Shown: positions 33,926 to 42,770, numbered from the stretch's first letter. The stretch: DNA of 64,000 bases from Xanthomonas sp. DAR 80977 (GCF_041240605.1 NZ_CP162487.1:4037001-4101000); one strand, 5' to 3'. Notes: generated by a model from the sequence alone, not told the origin. Made by a program: numbers and translations.

Positions 33926-35148
33926 GGTCGTTGCTGTTGACGACGGCGCTGACCCTGGCGGTCGCGGCGTCGGTAGCCCCTCCCGCGACCGCGGCCGCGC
34001 CGATCGGCGCCGCGCTTGAGCAGACCGTCGCCGGCCTGAATGGCTTGCCGATGGACGCGGCGGCGCTGCCGCCGGCGACCACGCGCAACGGCCACGACAT
34101 CCTCGCCAACTTCCGCGACGGGCTGGCCGATGCGCAATGCGACGGCGGCGCCACCGATGCGCGCTGGAAGCAGCAGTTCTCGCGCGCGCCGGCACGCCTG
34201 GCCAACGAGGACGAGGACGTATTGCCGCTGTTCGGCTATGTGGTCGACGAATTGCGTGCCGCCGACCTGCCGACCGAGTTCGCGCTGATCCCGTTCGTCG
34301 AGAGCGGCTACCGCCCCGCCGCGCGCAACAGCGGCGGTCCGGCCGGGCTGTGGCAGTTCATCGCCGACACCGCGCGCAACCACGATGTGCCGGTCGAAGG
34401 CGGCTACGACGGGCGCCTGTCGGCGGTCGATTCCACCCGCGCCGCGGTGCGCTACCTGAAGACCTTGCACGGCATGTTCGGCGGCGACTGGCGACTGGCG
34501 ATCATGGCCTACAACGCCGGCGAATACCGCGTGCTGCAGTCGATGCGCCGCGCCGGCATGAACGCGCAGAACGCGCAGCCGGACAAGCTGCCGGGGCTGT
34601 CGCCGATCACCTATGCCTACGTCGAGAAACTGCATGCGCTGGCCTGCGTGCTGGAACAGGCGCAGACCCGCGACGAGTGGATGGCCTCGCTGGACCGCGA
34701 GGTGCCGATCCTGCAGGCGCGCACCCTGCCCGTCGGCATGGCGCTGGACGACTGGGCCCGGCAGCAGGCGCTGCAGGGCAACCAGGTCGCGCGCCTGAAT
34801 CCGGCGCTGGGCAGTACCCGCAACCGCAAGCGCGCGTTGCCGGTGCTGGCGCCGATCGGCGTCGGCGGCAGCGCGGCTGCGGCCATCGACGATGCCGTGG
34901 CGGCGGCGATGCCGGCGCAGGTCGAGGCACCGGCGGCGAAGACCGTCGCCAGCGTCGCCGAGGCCACCCCGCCACGCATCCGCTCGCGCACTCCTTCGGC
35001 GCGCCGTACCCACACGGTCCGCGATGGCGACACCGCCTGGAACATCGCCAAGCGCTACGGCATCACCGTGCAGACGCTGCTGGCGAAGAACGGCCTGTCC
35101 GCGCGCAGCGTGCTGCGTCCGGGCATGGTGCTGAGCTACGAGGAATAA
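33922..35148 (+). CDS. mltD: membrane-bound lytic transglycosylase D-like, single LysM
   Basis: A 408-residue periplasmic muramidase. A cleaved signal peptide (about 1-25, ending ATAAA) replaces the lipobox of E. coli MltD. The SLT domain has catalytic Glu127 in IPFVESGYRP, then GPAGLWQF and MAYNAGEYRV. A Pro/Ala-rich linker leads to one LysM repeat (HTVRDGDTAWNIAKRYGITV, about 364-383 onward); E. coli MltD has two. The gloB-mltD order is conserved among gamma-proteobacteria. Confidence 0.9.
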   Translation: MRSLLLTTALTLAVAASVAPPATAAAPIGAALEQTVAGLNGLPMDAAALPPATTRNGHDILANFRDGLADAQCDGGATDARWKQQFSRAPARLANEDEDVLPLFGYVVDELRAADLPTEFALIPFVESGYRPAARNSGGPAGLWQFIADTARNHDVPVEGGYDGRLSAVDSTRAAVRYLKTLHGMFGGDWRLAIMAYNAGEYRVLQSMRRAGMNAQNAQPDKLPGLSPITYAYVEKLHALACVLEQAQTRDEWMASLDREVPILQARTLPVGMALDDWARQQALQGNQVARLNPALGSTRNRKRALPVLAPIGVGGSAAAAIDDAVAAAMPAQVEAPAAKTVASVAEATPPRIRSRTPSARRTHTVRDGDTAWNIAKRYGITVQTLLAKNGLSARSVLRPGMVLSYEE

Positions 35149-35199
35149 GTCTCCCGCTGCGGCGGGAGGATTGCGCTACCGGCAACCGCGCAGCCAGCT

Positions 35200-35234
35200 G
35201 CCGGTTGCCGGTTGCCGGTTGCCGGTTGCCGGTT
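35200..35234. repeat. 7-bp tandem repeat, five copies of GCCGGTT
   Basis: Five perfect consecutive copies of GCCGGTT, followed by a partial copy (GCCA). A complementary stretch, CGGCAACC at about 35180-35187, could pair with it. Such heptamer runs often vary in copy number between strains. Confidence 0.9.
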
Positions 35235-35441
35235 GCCAGCGCAGCATGACCGAGCACTGCGGTTGCACTGCCGCGGCAGTTACGCAGCCCGCAGCAGGCC
35301 AAGTGCCGTTGCCGCGCTGCGAGCGCGGACTCGCCGCTTTCCGCGCTACCCCGCTCCGCTACGGACGCGCCCGTGCCTCACCTCGGGATCTTCCTCATCG
35401 CATCGAGCCGAAGGCTTCCCCGCGCGCTCCCGCACTGCCCC

Positions 35442-35508
35442 TGTAGGAGCACCTTCAGTCGCGACCGGGACTCGGATAGCGCCTGTCGCGACTGAAATCG
35501 CTTCTACA
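35442..35508. repeat. REP-like inverted pair (REPIN-like)
   Basis: Arm 1, TGTAGGAGC...TTCAGTCGCGAC (35442-35466), is matched by an inverted arm 2 whose complement reads TGTAGAAGC...TTCAGTCGCGAC (35484-35508). TGTAGGAGC...GCGAC palindromes are familiar intergenic repeats of Xanthomonas, Stenotrophomonas and Pseudomonas. Confidence 0.8.
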
Positions 35509-35723
35509 GCGTAACGATCAGCCTAGGGACGTTTGGCCCCAGCGCCCTCGCACCGACCGCACAGGGCCCTCGCCTCGGCCGCATCGCGTCGCCGATCCGG
35601 CAACTGGCACCGCATGCCGCATGCCCGCAGCACCTCTCGCGACCACGCCGCGCGCCACGCTCGCGCAACACACCGCGCACCCGCACTGCGCACGGATGCG
35701 CCCAGCGCGCAGACGCCGGAAAC

Positions 35724-35752
35724 GAACAAGCCCGGCAGGGCCGGGCTTGTTC
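35724..35752 (-). terminator. terminator of ppiD
   Basis: A perfect 13-bp stem, GAACAAGCCCGGC with GCCGGGCTTGTTC and a 3-nt loop, 26 bp after the ppiD stop. T-rich sequence (TTGTTCGTTTCC) closes it on the minus strand. Confidence 0.8.
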
Positions 35753-35778
35753 GCATCATGCCGCCGTGCAGACCGCGC

Positions 35779-37770
35779 TTACAGCTGCGCTTCCTGGACG
35801 CTGACCTTGTAGCGCTTGCGCATCGCATCGATGTAGGCCTTCGCCGCGGCGGCGCCTTCGATCTGGCCCAGCTGCTGCTTCAGCGTGGCCTGCTGCTCCG
35901 CCGGCACCTTGCTCAGGTCGCCCGGGTTCACCTTGTTCAGCACGAACAGCGCATAGCGCTTGGCGCCGCCCGGCGCACCGTTCGCCGACAGCTCGACCTT
36001 GCCCACCGACGGCTTGCCCGCGGCCGGCGGCGGCGCGCTGAAGATCGCGCGGTTGGCTTCCGGGCTCGGCATCGGCACGGTCCGCGGCAGCCCCGGCATC
36101 GGGTTGACCTGCAGCTTCTCCGGGCCGGCCATCGCCTGCAGCGTCTCGCCCTTGCGCAGCCGCTCCAGCAACGCGTCGGCCTTGGCCGCGGCCGCCTTGG
36201 CGGTGCGGTCGGCATGCACCGCGGCGACCACCTGCTCGCGGACCTTGGCCAGCGGCTGGGTCTGCTCCGGCAGGTGCTGGGTGACGCGGATCAGCACGGT
36301 GTGGTTCGGCCCCAGGGTGATCGGGTCGCTGACCGTGCCGTCCTGCACCAGCGTGTCGGAGAACGCCGCGCGCAGCACCGCCGGCTGCGCGGCGACGCCG
36401 CTGGCATCGGCGCGCGAGAACGGCCCCAGGGTCTGCACCGGCAGGCCGACCTCCTTGGCCGCCGCGCCCAGCGCGGTCGGGTTCTTCAGCACCAGGTCCA
36501 CCAGCCTGCCGCTCAGGTCGCTGAAGACCTTCTCGTTGTCGGCCTGCGACTGCTCCCCGGCGAGCTGGTCGCGCACCTGCTCGAAGCTCTTGCCCTGGCC
36601 GCCCTTGATCTCGCGCAGCTGGATCACGTGGTAGCCGAACTCGCTCTTCACCGGACCGACGATGTCGCCGGCCTTCATCGCGAACAGCGCGTCCTCGAAC
36701 GGCTTGACCATCACGCCCTTCTCGACCCAGCCCAGGTCGCCGCCGGCGTTCTTGGAGCCCGGATCCTCGGAATTGGCGCGGGCCAGCGCGGCGAAATCGG
36801 CGCCGGGCTGCTTGGCCTCGGCGACCAGCTTGGCGGCCTTGGCCTCGGCCGCCTTCTGCGACGCGGCGTCCTTGCCGGCATTGATCAGGATGTGCGAGGC
36901 CAGGCGCTGGTCGGGCTCGACGAAACGGGCCTTCTCGTCCTCGTAGCGCTTGCGCAGCGTCGCCTCGTCGGCCGGCTTGGCCGGCGGCAGCTTGGCCGCG
37001 TCCAGTTCGACGTATTCGATCGACACCCGCTCCGGCAGCTTGAAGTCGGACTGGTGCGCGTCGTACCACTGCTGCACCTGCGCATCGCTGACCGGGGTGG
37101 TGTCGGCCGGCTGCTCGGGCAGCAGCGCCAGCTCGACATCGCGGGTCTCGCCGAGCATCTTCAGCAGGCGCTCGGATTCCTGCTGGGTCGAGAACGCCGA
37201 TTCCATCAGCGCGGACGGGATCAGCGACTGCTGCAGGCCATCGCGCACCAGCTGGTCGAACATGGCCGGGGTCCGCGGCGGCGTGCCCGAGGCCAGGGCC
37301 AGGCGGTAGCGCTCCGGGTCGAACTTGCCGTCGTTCTGGAACGCCGGAATGGTGGCGATGTAGTCGCGCACCGCGGCATCGCCGATGACCACGCCGGCCT
37401 GCTCGGCGGCCAGCTTCACCACCTGCTCGTCGATCAACTGGTCGAGCACCTTGCGCTTGTTGTCGGCGCTCTCGAACTCGCGCGGGTCGAAGTTCTCGCC
37501 CTGCTGCTGGCGCTCCTGCAGCCGCGCTTCCTCGAAGCGCGCGCGGAACTGCTCGGTGCTCACCTCGTGGTGACGCCACAGCAACGAGACCGGCCACCAC
37601 GACGGCGCCGACGACCACCACGCGGGCGGCGCCTGCACCTTGGCGACGTTGTTGGCACCGACGCCACCGAGGTAGCTGCTGTCGATGACGAACAGGAACG
37701 GAATCATCAACAGGCCGATGATCGCGGTGGCGATCCAGCCCGAGGTCTTTTCGCGAAGTTTCTGCAGCAT
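35779..37770 (-). CDS. ppiD: SurA N-terminal/PpiC domain periplasmic chaperone (PpiD)
   Basis: A 663-residue inner-membrane-anchored periplasmic folding factor near the Sec exit. One membrane segment (about 12-30) is followed by a SurA-like chaperone region and one parvulin (PpiC) domain in the middle (SHILINAGKD and GGDLGWVEKGVMVKPFEDALF). The region after the membrane anchor contains an unusual Trp-rich run, PAWWSSAPSWWPVSLLW (about 49-65). The ATG at 37770 gives the PpiD-type start MLQKLREKTSGWIATAIIG. The lon-hup-ppiD order is typical. Confidence 0.92.
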   Translation of the reverse strand: MLQKLREKTSGWIATAIIGLLMIPFLFVIDSSYLGGVGANNVAKVQAPPAWWSSAPSWWPVSLLWRHHEVSTEQFRARFEEARLQERQQQGENFDPREFESADNKRKVLDQLIDEQVVKLAAEQAGVVIGDAAVRDYIATIPAFQNDGKFDPERYRLALASGTPPRTPAMFDQLVRDGLQQSLIPSALMESAFSTQQESERLLKMLGETRDVELALLPEQPADTTPVSDAQVQQWYDAHQSDFKLPERVSIEYVELDAAKLPPAKPADEATLRKRYEDEKARFVEPDQRLASHILINAGKDAASQKAAEAKAAKLVAEAKQPGADFAALARANSEDPGSKNAGGDLGWVEKGVMVKPFEDALFAMKAGDIVGPVKSEFGYHVIQLREIKGGQGKSFEQVRDQLAGEQSQADNEKVFSDLSGRLVDLVLKNPTALGAAAKEVGLPVQTLGPFSRADASGVAAQPAVLRAAFSDTLVQDGTVSDPITLGPNHTVLIRVTQHLPEQTQPLAKVREQVVAAVHADRTAKAAAAKADALLERLRKGETLQAMAGPEKLQVNPMPGLPRTVPMPSPEANRAIFSAPPPAAGKPSVGKVELSANGAPGGAKRYALFVLNKVNPGDLSKVPAEQQATLKQQLGQIEGAAAAKAYIDAMRKRYKVSVQEAQL

Positions 37771-37912
37771 TGGTTGGGAACCGAGGCCTGTTGGCGAGCC
37801 GCGCAGTTTAACCCGCTTCACGCCCCGTGGCCGAATGGCGTCGCCGCAGCGGCGGCCCGCGGCGCGAACGCCTGCCGCGCGCATGGCGCGGAGCGAGGCC
37901 GTTCCCAAAAAA

Positions 37913-37938
37913 GAAACCCCCGATCGCTCGGGGGTTTC
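37913..37938 (-). terminator. terminator of the tRNA-Val-Asp-Asp cluster
   Basis: Stem GAAACCCCCG with CGGGGGTTTC and a 6-nt loop, followed on the minus strand by TTTTTTGGG. It begins 11 bp after the distal tRNA-Asp. Confidence 0.85.
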
Positions 37939-37949
37939 GCGTACAAAAC

Positions 37950-38026
37950 TGGCGGAGTGGACGGGACTCGAACCCGCGACCTCCGGCGTGACAGGCCAGC
38001 ATTCTAACCGACTGAACTACCACTCC
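37950..38026 (-). tRNA. tRNA-Asp(GTC), copy 2
   Basis: A 77-nt tRNA with acceptor GGAGTGG/CCACTCC, anticodon loop containing GTC, T arm GGGTTCGAGTCCC and encoded CCA. It is identical to the copy at 38142-38218. Confidence 0.97.
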
Positions 38027-38141
38027 GCTTTTTGAACGGAGGCAGGCGCGAGGCCCGCATTCTCGGAAGTGTACGCAGCGCAGGACGCGGCGGGTGCTTC
38101 GAGAAACGAAACCCCCGATTTCTCAGGGGCTTCGGTACAAC

Positions 38142-38218
38142 TGGCGGAGTGGACGGGACTCGAACCCGCGACCTCCGGCGTGACAGGCCAGCATTCTAAC
38201 CGACTGAACTACCACTCC
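38142..38218 (-). tRNA. tRNA-Asp(GTC), copy 1
   Basis: Identical to the other tRNA-Asp 115 bp away. The segments downstream of both copies also resemble each other (a GAAACCCCCGAT...hairpin-like stretch), as expected after a tandem duplication. Confidence 0.97.
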
Positions 38219-38245
38219 GCTTTTGAAACTTGCCGCTCGGTGCTT

Positions 38246-38320
38246 TGGTGGGTGCTGAGGGTTTCGAACCCCCGACCCTCTCCGTGTAAAGGAGACGCTC
38301 TACCGCTGAGCTAAGCACCC
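38246..38320 (-). tRNA. tRNA-Val(TAC)
   Basis: A 75-nt tRNA with acceptor GGGTGCT/AGCACCC, anticodon TAC, T arm GGGGGTTCGAAACCC-like and encoded CCA. It begins 11 bp after the hup stop codon, with no room for a promoter between. Confidence 0.97.
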
Positions 38321-38331
38321 TAGCGAGTCGA

Positions 38332-38604
38332 TTAGTTTACGGCATCCTTCAGCGCTTTGCCAGCCTTGAAGGTCGGATTCTTCGACGCGGCGATCTTGAT
38401 CGAGTCGCCGGTCTTCGGGTTGCGGCCGGTGCGCTCGGCACGGTCGCGCACCTGGAAGGTGCCGAAGCCCACGAGGGTCACGCTGTCGCCCTTCTTGAGC
38501 GCCTTGGTGACTTCGGACACGAAGGCGTCGACGGCGCGACCGGCTTCGGCCTTGGAGATATCGGCAGCGGCGGCGATAGCGTCGTTCAGTTCGGCTTTAT
38601 TCAT
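38332..38604 (-). CDS. hupB: DNA-binding protein HU
   Basis: A 90-residue HU-type nucleoid protein: MNKAELNDAIAAAADISKAE, VGFGTFQVRDRAERTGRNP with the conserved DNA-intercalating Pro in RNPKTG, and a C-terminus FKAGKALKDAVN. It lies after lon and is followed by three tRNAs. A sigma-70-like promoter lies 140 bp upstream. Confidence 0.97.
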   Translation of the reverse strand: MNKAELNDAIAAAADISKAEAGRAVDAFVSEVTKALKKGDSVTLVGFGTFQVRDRAERTGRNPKTGDSIKIAASKNPTFKAGKALKDAVN

Positions 38605-38743
38605 TTCTTGATGACTCCATGTGCGGCAGAAAACCGCGGAATTGAGGATCGGGTGTCGGCGTGGCCTGCCTCGTCGGCGACGAGGCCCCGATTGATTTTT
38701 TCACTACCAAGCACGCGCCTTTGCGGTGCTCGCAAGTCGTGCA

Positions 38744-38772
38744 TTTATACCAGCGGCCTCCCACCCGCGCAA
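38744..38772 (-). promoter_or_regulatory. promoter of hup
   Basis: On the minus strand TTGCGC (38767-38772) and TATAAA (38744-38749, then T) are 17 bp apart. The -35 lies in one arm (38763-38770) of a GC hairpin (ACCCGCGC/GCGCGGGT, partner 38791-38798) that may end lon transcription. Confidence 0.7.
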
Positions 38773-38832
38773 GCCGAAAAGCCAGCAACGGCGCGGGTTT
38801 CGGCCGCTTGGGCGGGTACGGTTCAGCGCCTT

Positions 38833-41307
38833 TCAGTGCTTGACGCGCGCGCTCGAGGATGCTTTCGGCTTGGGCTTGCGCCGCACCGGAGCGGCTTCGC
38901 CATCGGCCGCCGCCTTCGGCTTCAGCGGCGTCTCCAGCGCCAGGTCGAGCACTTCGTCGATCCACTTGACCGGCACGATCTTCAGGTCGCGGGTCACGTT
39001 GTCCGGAATGTCGGCCAGATCCTTGCGGTTCTCCTCCGGGATGATCACCGTGTGGATGCCGCCGCGCAGCGCCGCCAGCAGCTTCTCCTTGAGTCCGCCG
39101 ATCGCCGAGACGCGGCCGCGCAAGGTGATCTCGCCGGTCATCGCCACATCGGCCTTGACCGGCACCTTGGTCAGCATCGACACCAGCGAGGTCACCATCG
39201 CGATGCCGGCGCTGGGGCCGTCCTTCGGCGTGGCGCCATCGGGCACGTGCAGATGCACGTCGTGCTTCTGCAGGAAGTCGACCTCGATGCCGAGCCGCTC
39301 GGCGCGCGAGCGCACCACCGACAGCGCCGCCGACGCCGATTCCTTCATCACGTCGCCGAGCTGGCCGGTCAGGATCACCGCGCCCTTGCCCGGGACCAGG
39401 GTCGATTCGATCTGCAGCAGGTCGCCGCCGACCTCGGTCCAGGCCAGGCCGGTGACCAGGCCGACCTCGTTCTGCTCCTCGGCGCGGCCGAAATCGAACC
39501 GCCGCACGCCCAGGTACTTGTCCAGGTTCTTGGAGCCGACGCTGACCCGCGCCTTGTCCTTGCGCGCCGCCGCGCCCTTCTTCGCCGGCGCCTTCTTGGC
39601 GACTGCCGGTTGCGGGCCGGCCAACGCGATTTCCTTGACCACCTTGCGGCAGATCTTGGCGACTTCGCGCTCGAGGTTGCGCACGCCGGACTCGCGCGTG
39701 TAGTAGCGCACGATGTCGCGGATCGCGTCGGCGGCGATCTCCAGCTCCTCGCCCTTCAGGCCGTTGGCCTTCAGCTGCTTGGGCACCAGGTAGCGCATGG
39801 CGATGGCGAGCTTCTCGTCCTCGGTGTAGCCGGGGATGCGGATCACCTCCATGCGGTCGAGCAGCGGGCCGGGGATGTTCAGCGAGTTGGAGGTCGCCAC
39901 GAACATCACTTCGGACAGGTCAAGATCCACTTCCAGGTAGTGGTCGTTGAACGCGTTGTTCTGCTCCGGATCGAGCACTTCCAGCAGCGCCGAGGACGGA
40001 TCGCCGCGGAAGTCCATCGACATCTTGTCGATCTCGTCGAGCACGAACAGCGGGTTCTTGCTGCTGACCTTGTTGAGGTTCTGCACGATGCGGCCCGGCA
40101 TCGAACCGACGTAGGTGCGGCGGTGCCCGCGGATCTCCGCCTCGTCGCGCACGCCGCCCAGCGACATGCGCACGAACTTGCGGTTGGTCGCCTTGGCGAT
40201 GGACTGGCCGAGCGAGGTCTTGCCGACGCCGGGCGGGCCGACCAGGCACAGGATCGGGCCCTTCATCTGCTTCACCCGCGACTGCACCGCGAGGTATTCG
40301 AGGATGCGGTCCTTGACCTTCTCCAGGCCGTAGTGATCGGCGTCCAGCGTTTCCTGCGCGACCTTCAGGTCCTTGCGCACCTTGCTGCGCTTCTTCCACG
40401 GCACGCCCAGCAGCCAGTCCAGGTAGTTGCGCACCACCGCGGCCTCGGCCGACATCGGCGACATCTGCTTGAGCTTGTTGAGCTCGGCCTTGGCCTTGGT
40501 CTCCACCGGCTTGGGCATGCCCGCCTCGGCGATCTTGCGCGCCAGCTCCTCCAGCTCGCCCGGCGCGTCGTCCAGGTCGCCCAGCTCCTTCTGGATCGCC
40601 TTCATCTGCTCGTTGAGGTAGTACTCGCGCTGGCTCTTCTCCATCTGCGACTTGACCCGGCCGCGGATGCGCTTCTCCAGCTGCTGCACGTCGATCTCGC
40701 CGTCGACCAGGCCGACCAGCATCTCCAGGCGCTCGCCCACTTCCAGCGTTTCCAGCAGGCGCTGCTTGTCGGCCAGGCGCACGCCGATGTGCGCGGCGAT
40801 GGTGTCGGCCAGGCGCCCGGGCTCGTCGATGCCCGACAGCGTCTGCAGCAGTTCCGGCGGCAGCTTGCGGTTGGTCTTGACGTACTGCTCGAACAGCGAC
40901 ATCAGCGAACGCGCGATCGCCTCGACCTCGCGCTCCTCGCGCGATTCGGCCGCATCGATCTCGCTGCCTTCGCCCTGCAGCGCGCCGTCGCGCTCGACCA
41001 CCTTGTCGACGCTGACCCGCGACAGCCCCTCGACCAGCACCTTGATGGTGCCGTCGGGCAGCTTCAGCAGTTGCAGCACCTGCGCCAGGGTGCCGACGTT
41101 GTACAGGTCGGCCGCCACCGGATCGTCGGTCTCGGCGGATTTCTGCGCGACCAGCAGGATGCGCTTGTCGGCCTCCATCGCGTACTCGAGCGCGCGCATG
41201 GACTTGTCGCGGCCGACGAACAGCGGGATGACCATGTGCGGGAAGACCACGACGTCGCGCAACGGCAGGACCGGCAGGTCGAGGACTTCGGATTGGGACT
41301 GGGCCAT
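38833..41307 (-). CDS. lon: ATP-dependent protease Lon
   Basis: A homo-oligomeric AAA+ protease for misfolded and regulatory proteins. The 824-residue protein has the N-terminal substrate domain, Walker A GPPGVGKT (357-364), and the catalytic Ser699 in KDGPSAGIAM. The C-terminus ends in a Lys/Ala-rich extension (KPKAAADGEAAPVRRKPKPK) longer than that of E. coli Lon (784 residues), so the extra tail is lineage-specific. It follows clpX and precedes hup. Confidence 0.97.
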   Translation of the reverse strand: MAQSQSEVLDLPVLPLRDVVVFPHMVIPLFVGRDKSMRALEYAMEADKRILLVAQKSAETDDPVAADLYNVGTLAQVLQLLKLPDGTIKVLVEGLSRVSVDKVVERDGALQGEGSEIDAAESREEREVEAIARSLMSLFEQYVKTNRKLPPELLQTLSGIDEPGRLADTIAAHIGVRLADKQRLLETLEVGERLEMLVGLVDGEIDVQQLEKRIRGRVKSQMEKSQREYYLNEQMKAIQKELGDLDDAPGELEELARKIAEAGMPKPVETKAKAELNKLKQMSPMSAEAAVVRNYLDWLLGVPWKKRSKVRKDLKVAQETLDADHYGLEKVKDRILEYLAVQSRVKQMKGPILCLVGPPGVGKTSLGQSIAKATNRKFVRMSLGGVRDEAEIRGHRRTYVGSMPGRIVQNLNKVSSKNPLFVLDEIDKMSMDFRGDPSSALLEVLDPEQNNAFNDHYLEVDLDLSEVMFVATSNSLNIPGPLLDRMEVIRIPGYTEDEKLAIAMRYLVPKQLKANGLKGEELEIAADAIRDIVRYYTRESGVRNLEREVAKICRKVVKEIALAGPQPAVAKKAPAKKGAAARKDKARVSVGSKNLDKYLGVRRFDFGRAEEQNEVGLVTGLAWTEVGGDLLQIESTLVPGKGAVILTGQLGDVMKESASAALSVVRSRAERLGIEVDFLQKHDVHLHVPDGATPKDGPSAGIAMVTSLVSMLTKVPVKADVAMTGEITLRGRVSAIGGLKEKLLAALRGGIHTVIIPEENRKDLADIPDNVTRDLKIVPVKWIDEVLDLALETPLKPKAAADGEAAPVRRKPKPKASSSARVKH

Positions 41308-41351
41308 GAGGGTTCCGATGTGGGAGGCGGGAATGCGGAAAAGGCGGGCAT

Positions 41352-41386
41352 AAAAATGCCGATGGCCCCGTTATGGGGCCATCGGC
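41352..41386 (-). terminator. clpX terminator hairpin
   Basis: A perfect 12-bp stem, GCCGATGGCCCC with GGGGCCATCGGC (41358-41386, 5-nt loop), followed on the minus strand by ATTTTTA. It lies between clpX and lon. Confidence 0.8.
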
Positions 41387-41399
41387 TGGATGATGCAAG
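41371..41399 (-). promoter_or_regulatory. candidate heat-shock (sigma-32-like) promoter of lon
   Basis: On the minus strand CTTGCAT (41393-41399), a 14-bp spacer and CCCCATAA (41371-41378) resemble the sigma-32 consensus CTTGAAA-N(11-16)-CCCCATNT. The -10 element and the expected start site fall inside the clpX terminator hairpin. Lon is a heat-shock gene in many proteobacteria. Confidence 0.5.
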
Positions 41400-41483
41400 G
41401 GCAGCGAAAAAGCCCCTTTTCTTTCAACTATTTAGCAGGTCGCGAAGGCCGCGGCGCGGCAGCCCCGCGGGTTCACCCGGCAC

Positions 41484-42770
41484 TCACTCGGCCGAGGCCA
41501 CCTTCGGCGCCGGCGGCGGGGTCTGGTAGATCAGGTACGGCTCGGACTTGTGCTCGATCACCGACTCGTCCACCACCACCTTGCTGACGTTTTCCTGCGA
41601 CGGCAGTTCGTACATCGTGTCCAGCAGCACCGACTCGACGATGGTGCGCAGGCCGCGCGCGCCGGTCTTGCGCTTGAGCGCCTTCTTGGCGATGGCCAGC
41701 AACGCGTCGGGCCGGAACTCCAGCTCCACGCCTTCCATCTCGAACAGCTTCTTGAACTGCTTGGTGATCGCGTTCTTCGGCTCGGTCAGGATCCGGATCA
41801 GCGCCGGCTCGTCCAGTTCCTCGAGCGTGGCGACCACCGGCAGGCGGCCGACGAACTCGGGGATCAGGCCGAACTTGATCAGGTCTTCCGGCTCCACTTC
41901 CGCCAGGATCTTGCCGACTTCGCGCTTGCGCTCGGAACTCTTCACCTTGGCGCCGAAGCCGATACCGCCGACGTCGTTGGAGCGCTGCTGGATCACCTTG
42001 TCCAGACCAGCGAAAGCGCCGCCGCAGATGAACAGGATGTTCTTGGTGTCCACCTGCAGGAATTCCTGCTGCGGATGCTTGCGCCCGCCCTGCGGCGGCA
42101 CCGAGGCGACCGTGCCTTCGATCAGCTTCAGCAGCGCCTGCTGCACGCCTTCGCCGGACACGTCGCGGGTGATCGACGGGTTCTCGCTCTTGCGCGAGAT
42201 CTTGTCGATCTCGTCGATGTAGACGATGCCCTGCTGCGCCTTGTCGACGTCGTAGTCGCACTTCTGCAGCAGCTTCTGGATGATGTTCTCCACGTCCTCG
42301 CCGACGTAGCCGGCCTCGGTCAGCGTGGTCGCATCGGCGATCGTGAACGGCACGTTGAGCAGCCGCGCCAGCGTTTCGGCCAGCAGCGTCTTGCCCGAAC
42401 CGGTCGGACCGACCAGCAGGATGTTGGACTTGGCCAGTTCGACTTCGTCGTTCTTCTGGCGGCTCTCGATGCGCTTGTAGTGGTTGTACACGGCCACGGC
42501 GAGCGTGCGCTTGGCGCGCAGCTGCCCGATCACGTACTGGTCCAGCACCTCGAGGATTTCCTTGGGCTTGGGCAGGCTGCTGCGTGCGGACTGCGCCTTC
42601 TCCTCGAGCTCCTCGCGGATGATGTCGTTGCACAGCTCGACGCATTCGTCGCAAATGAACACGCTCGGCCCGGCGATCAGCTTACGGACCTCGTGTTGAC
42701 TCTTGCCGCAGAACGAGCAGTACAGAATCTTGTTGCTGTCGCCGGAACGGCCTTGCCGGTCTTCGCTCAT
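41484..42770 (-). CDS. clpX: ATP-dependent Clp protease ATP-binding subunit ClpX
   Basis: The unfoldase partner of ClpP. The 428-residue protein has the N-terminal zinc domain (Cys18, 21, 40, 43), Walker A GPTGSGKT (121-128), Walker B VYIDEIDK, the pore loop GYVGEDVE and the ClpP-binding IGF loop (GGIGFGAK). It follows clpP by 128 bp and is ended by a terminator before lon. Confidence 0.97.
   Translation of the reverse strand: MSEDRQGRSGDSNKILYCSFCGKSQHEVRKLIAGPSVFICDECVELCNDIIREELEEKAQSARSSLPKPKEILEVLDQYVIGQLRAKRTLAVAVYNHYKRIESRQKNDEVELAKSNILLVGPTGSGKTLLAETLARLLNVPFTIADATTLTEAGYVGEDVENIIQKLLQKCDYDVDKAQQGIVYIDEIDKISRKSENPSITRDVSGEGVQQALLKLIEGTVASVPPQGGRKHPQQEFLQVDTKNILFICGGAFAGLDKVIQQRSNDVGGIGFGAKVKSSERKREVGKILAEVEPEDLIKFGLIPEFVGRLPVVATLEELDEPALIRILTEPKNAITKQFKKLFEMEGVELEFRPDALLAIAKKALKRKTGARGLRTIVESVLLDTMYELPSQENVSKVVVDESVIEHKSEPYLIYQTPPPAPKVASAE

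Larger units (their letters stand above)
35149..35723. other. repeat-bearing gap between mltD and ppiD
   Basis: No gene is supported here. The stretch holds a hairpin right after mltD (stem CTCCCGC/GCGGGAG, 35151-35168, without a T run), a five-copy 7-bp tandem repeat, and a REP-like inverted pair around 35442-35508. Codon-like structure is absent and the base composition is less uniform than in the flanking genes. Confidence 0.6.

Noticed and set aside
35533..38007. Plus-strand open frame of 824 codons opposite ppiD
   Set aside because: A shadow of ppiD with no family resemblance; its end reads through a tRNA gene.
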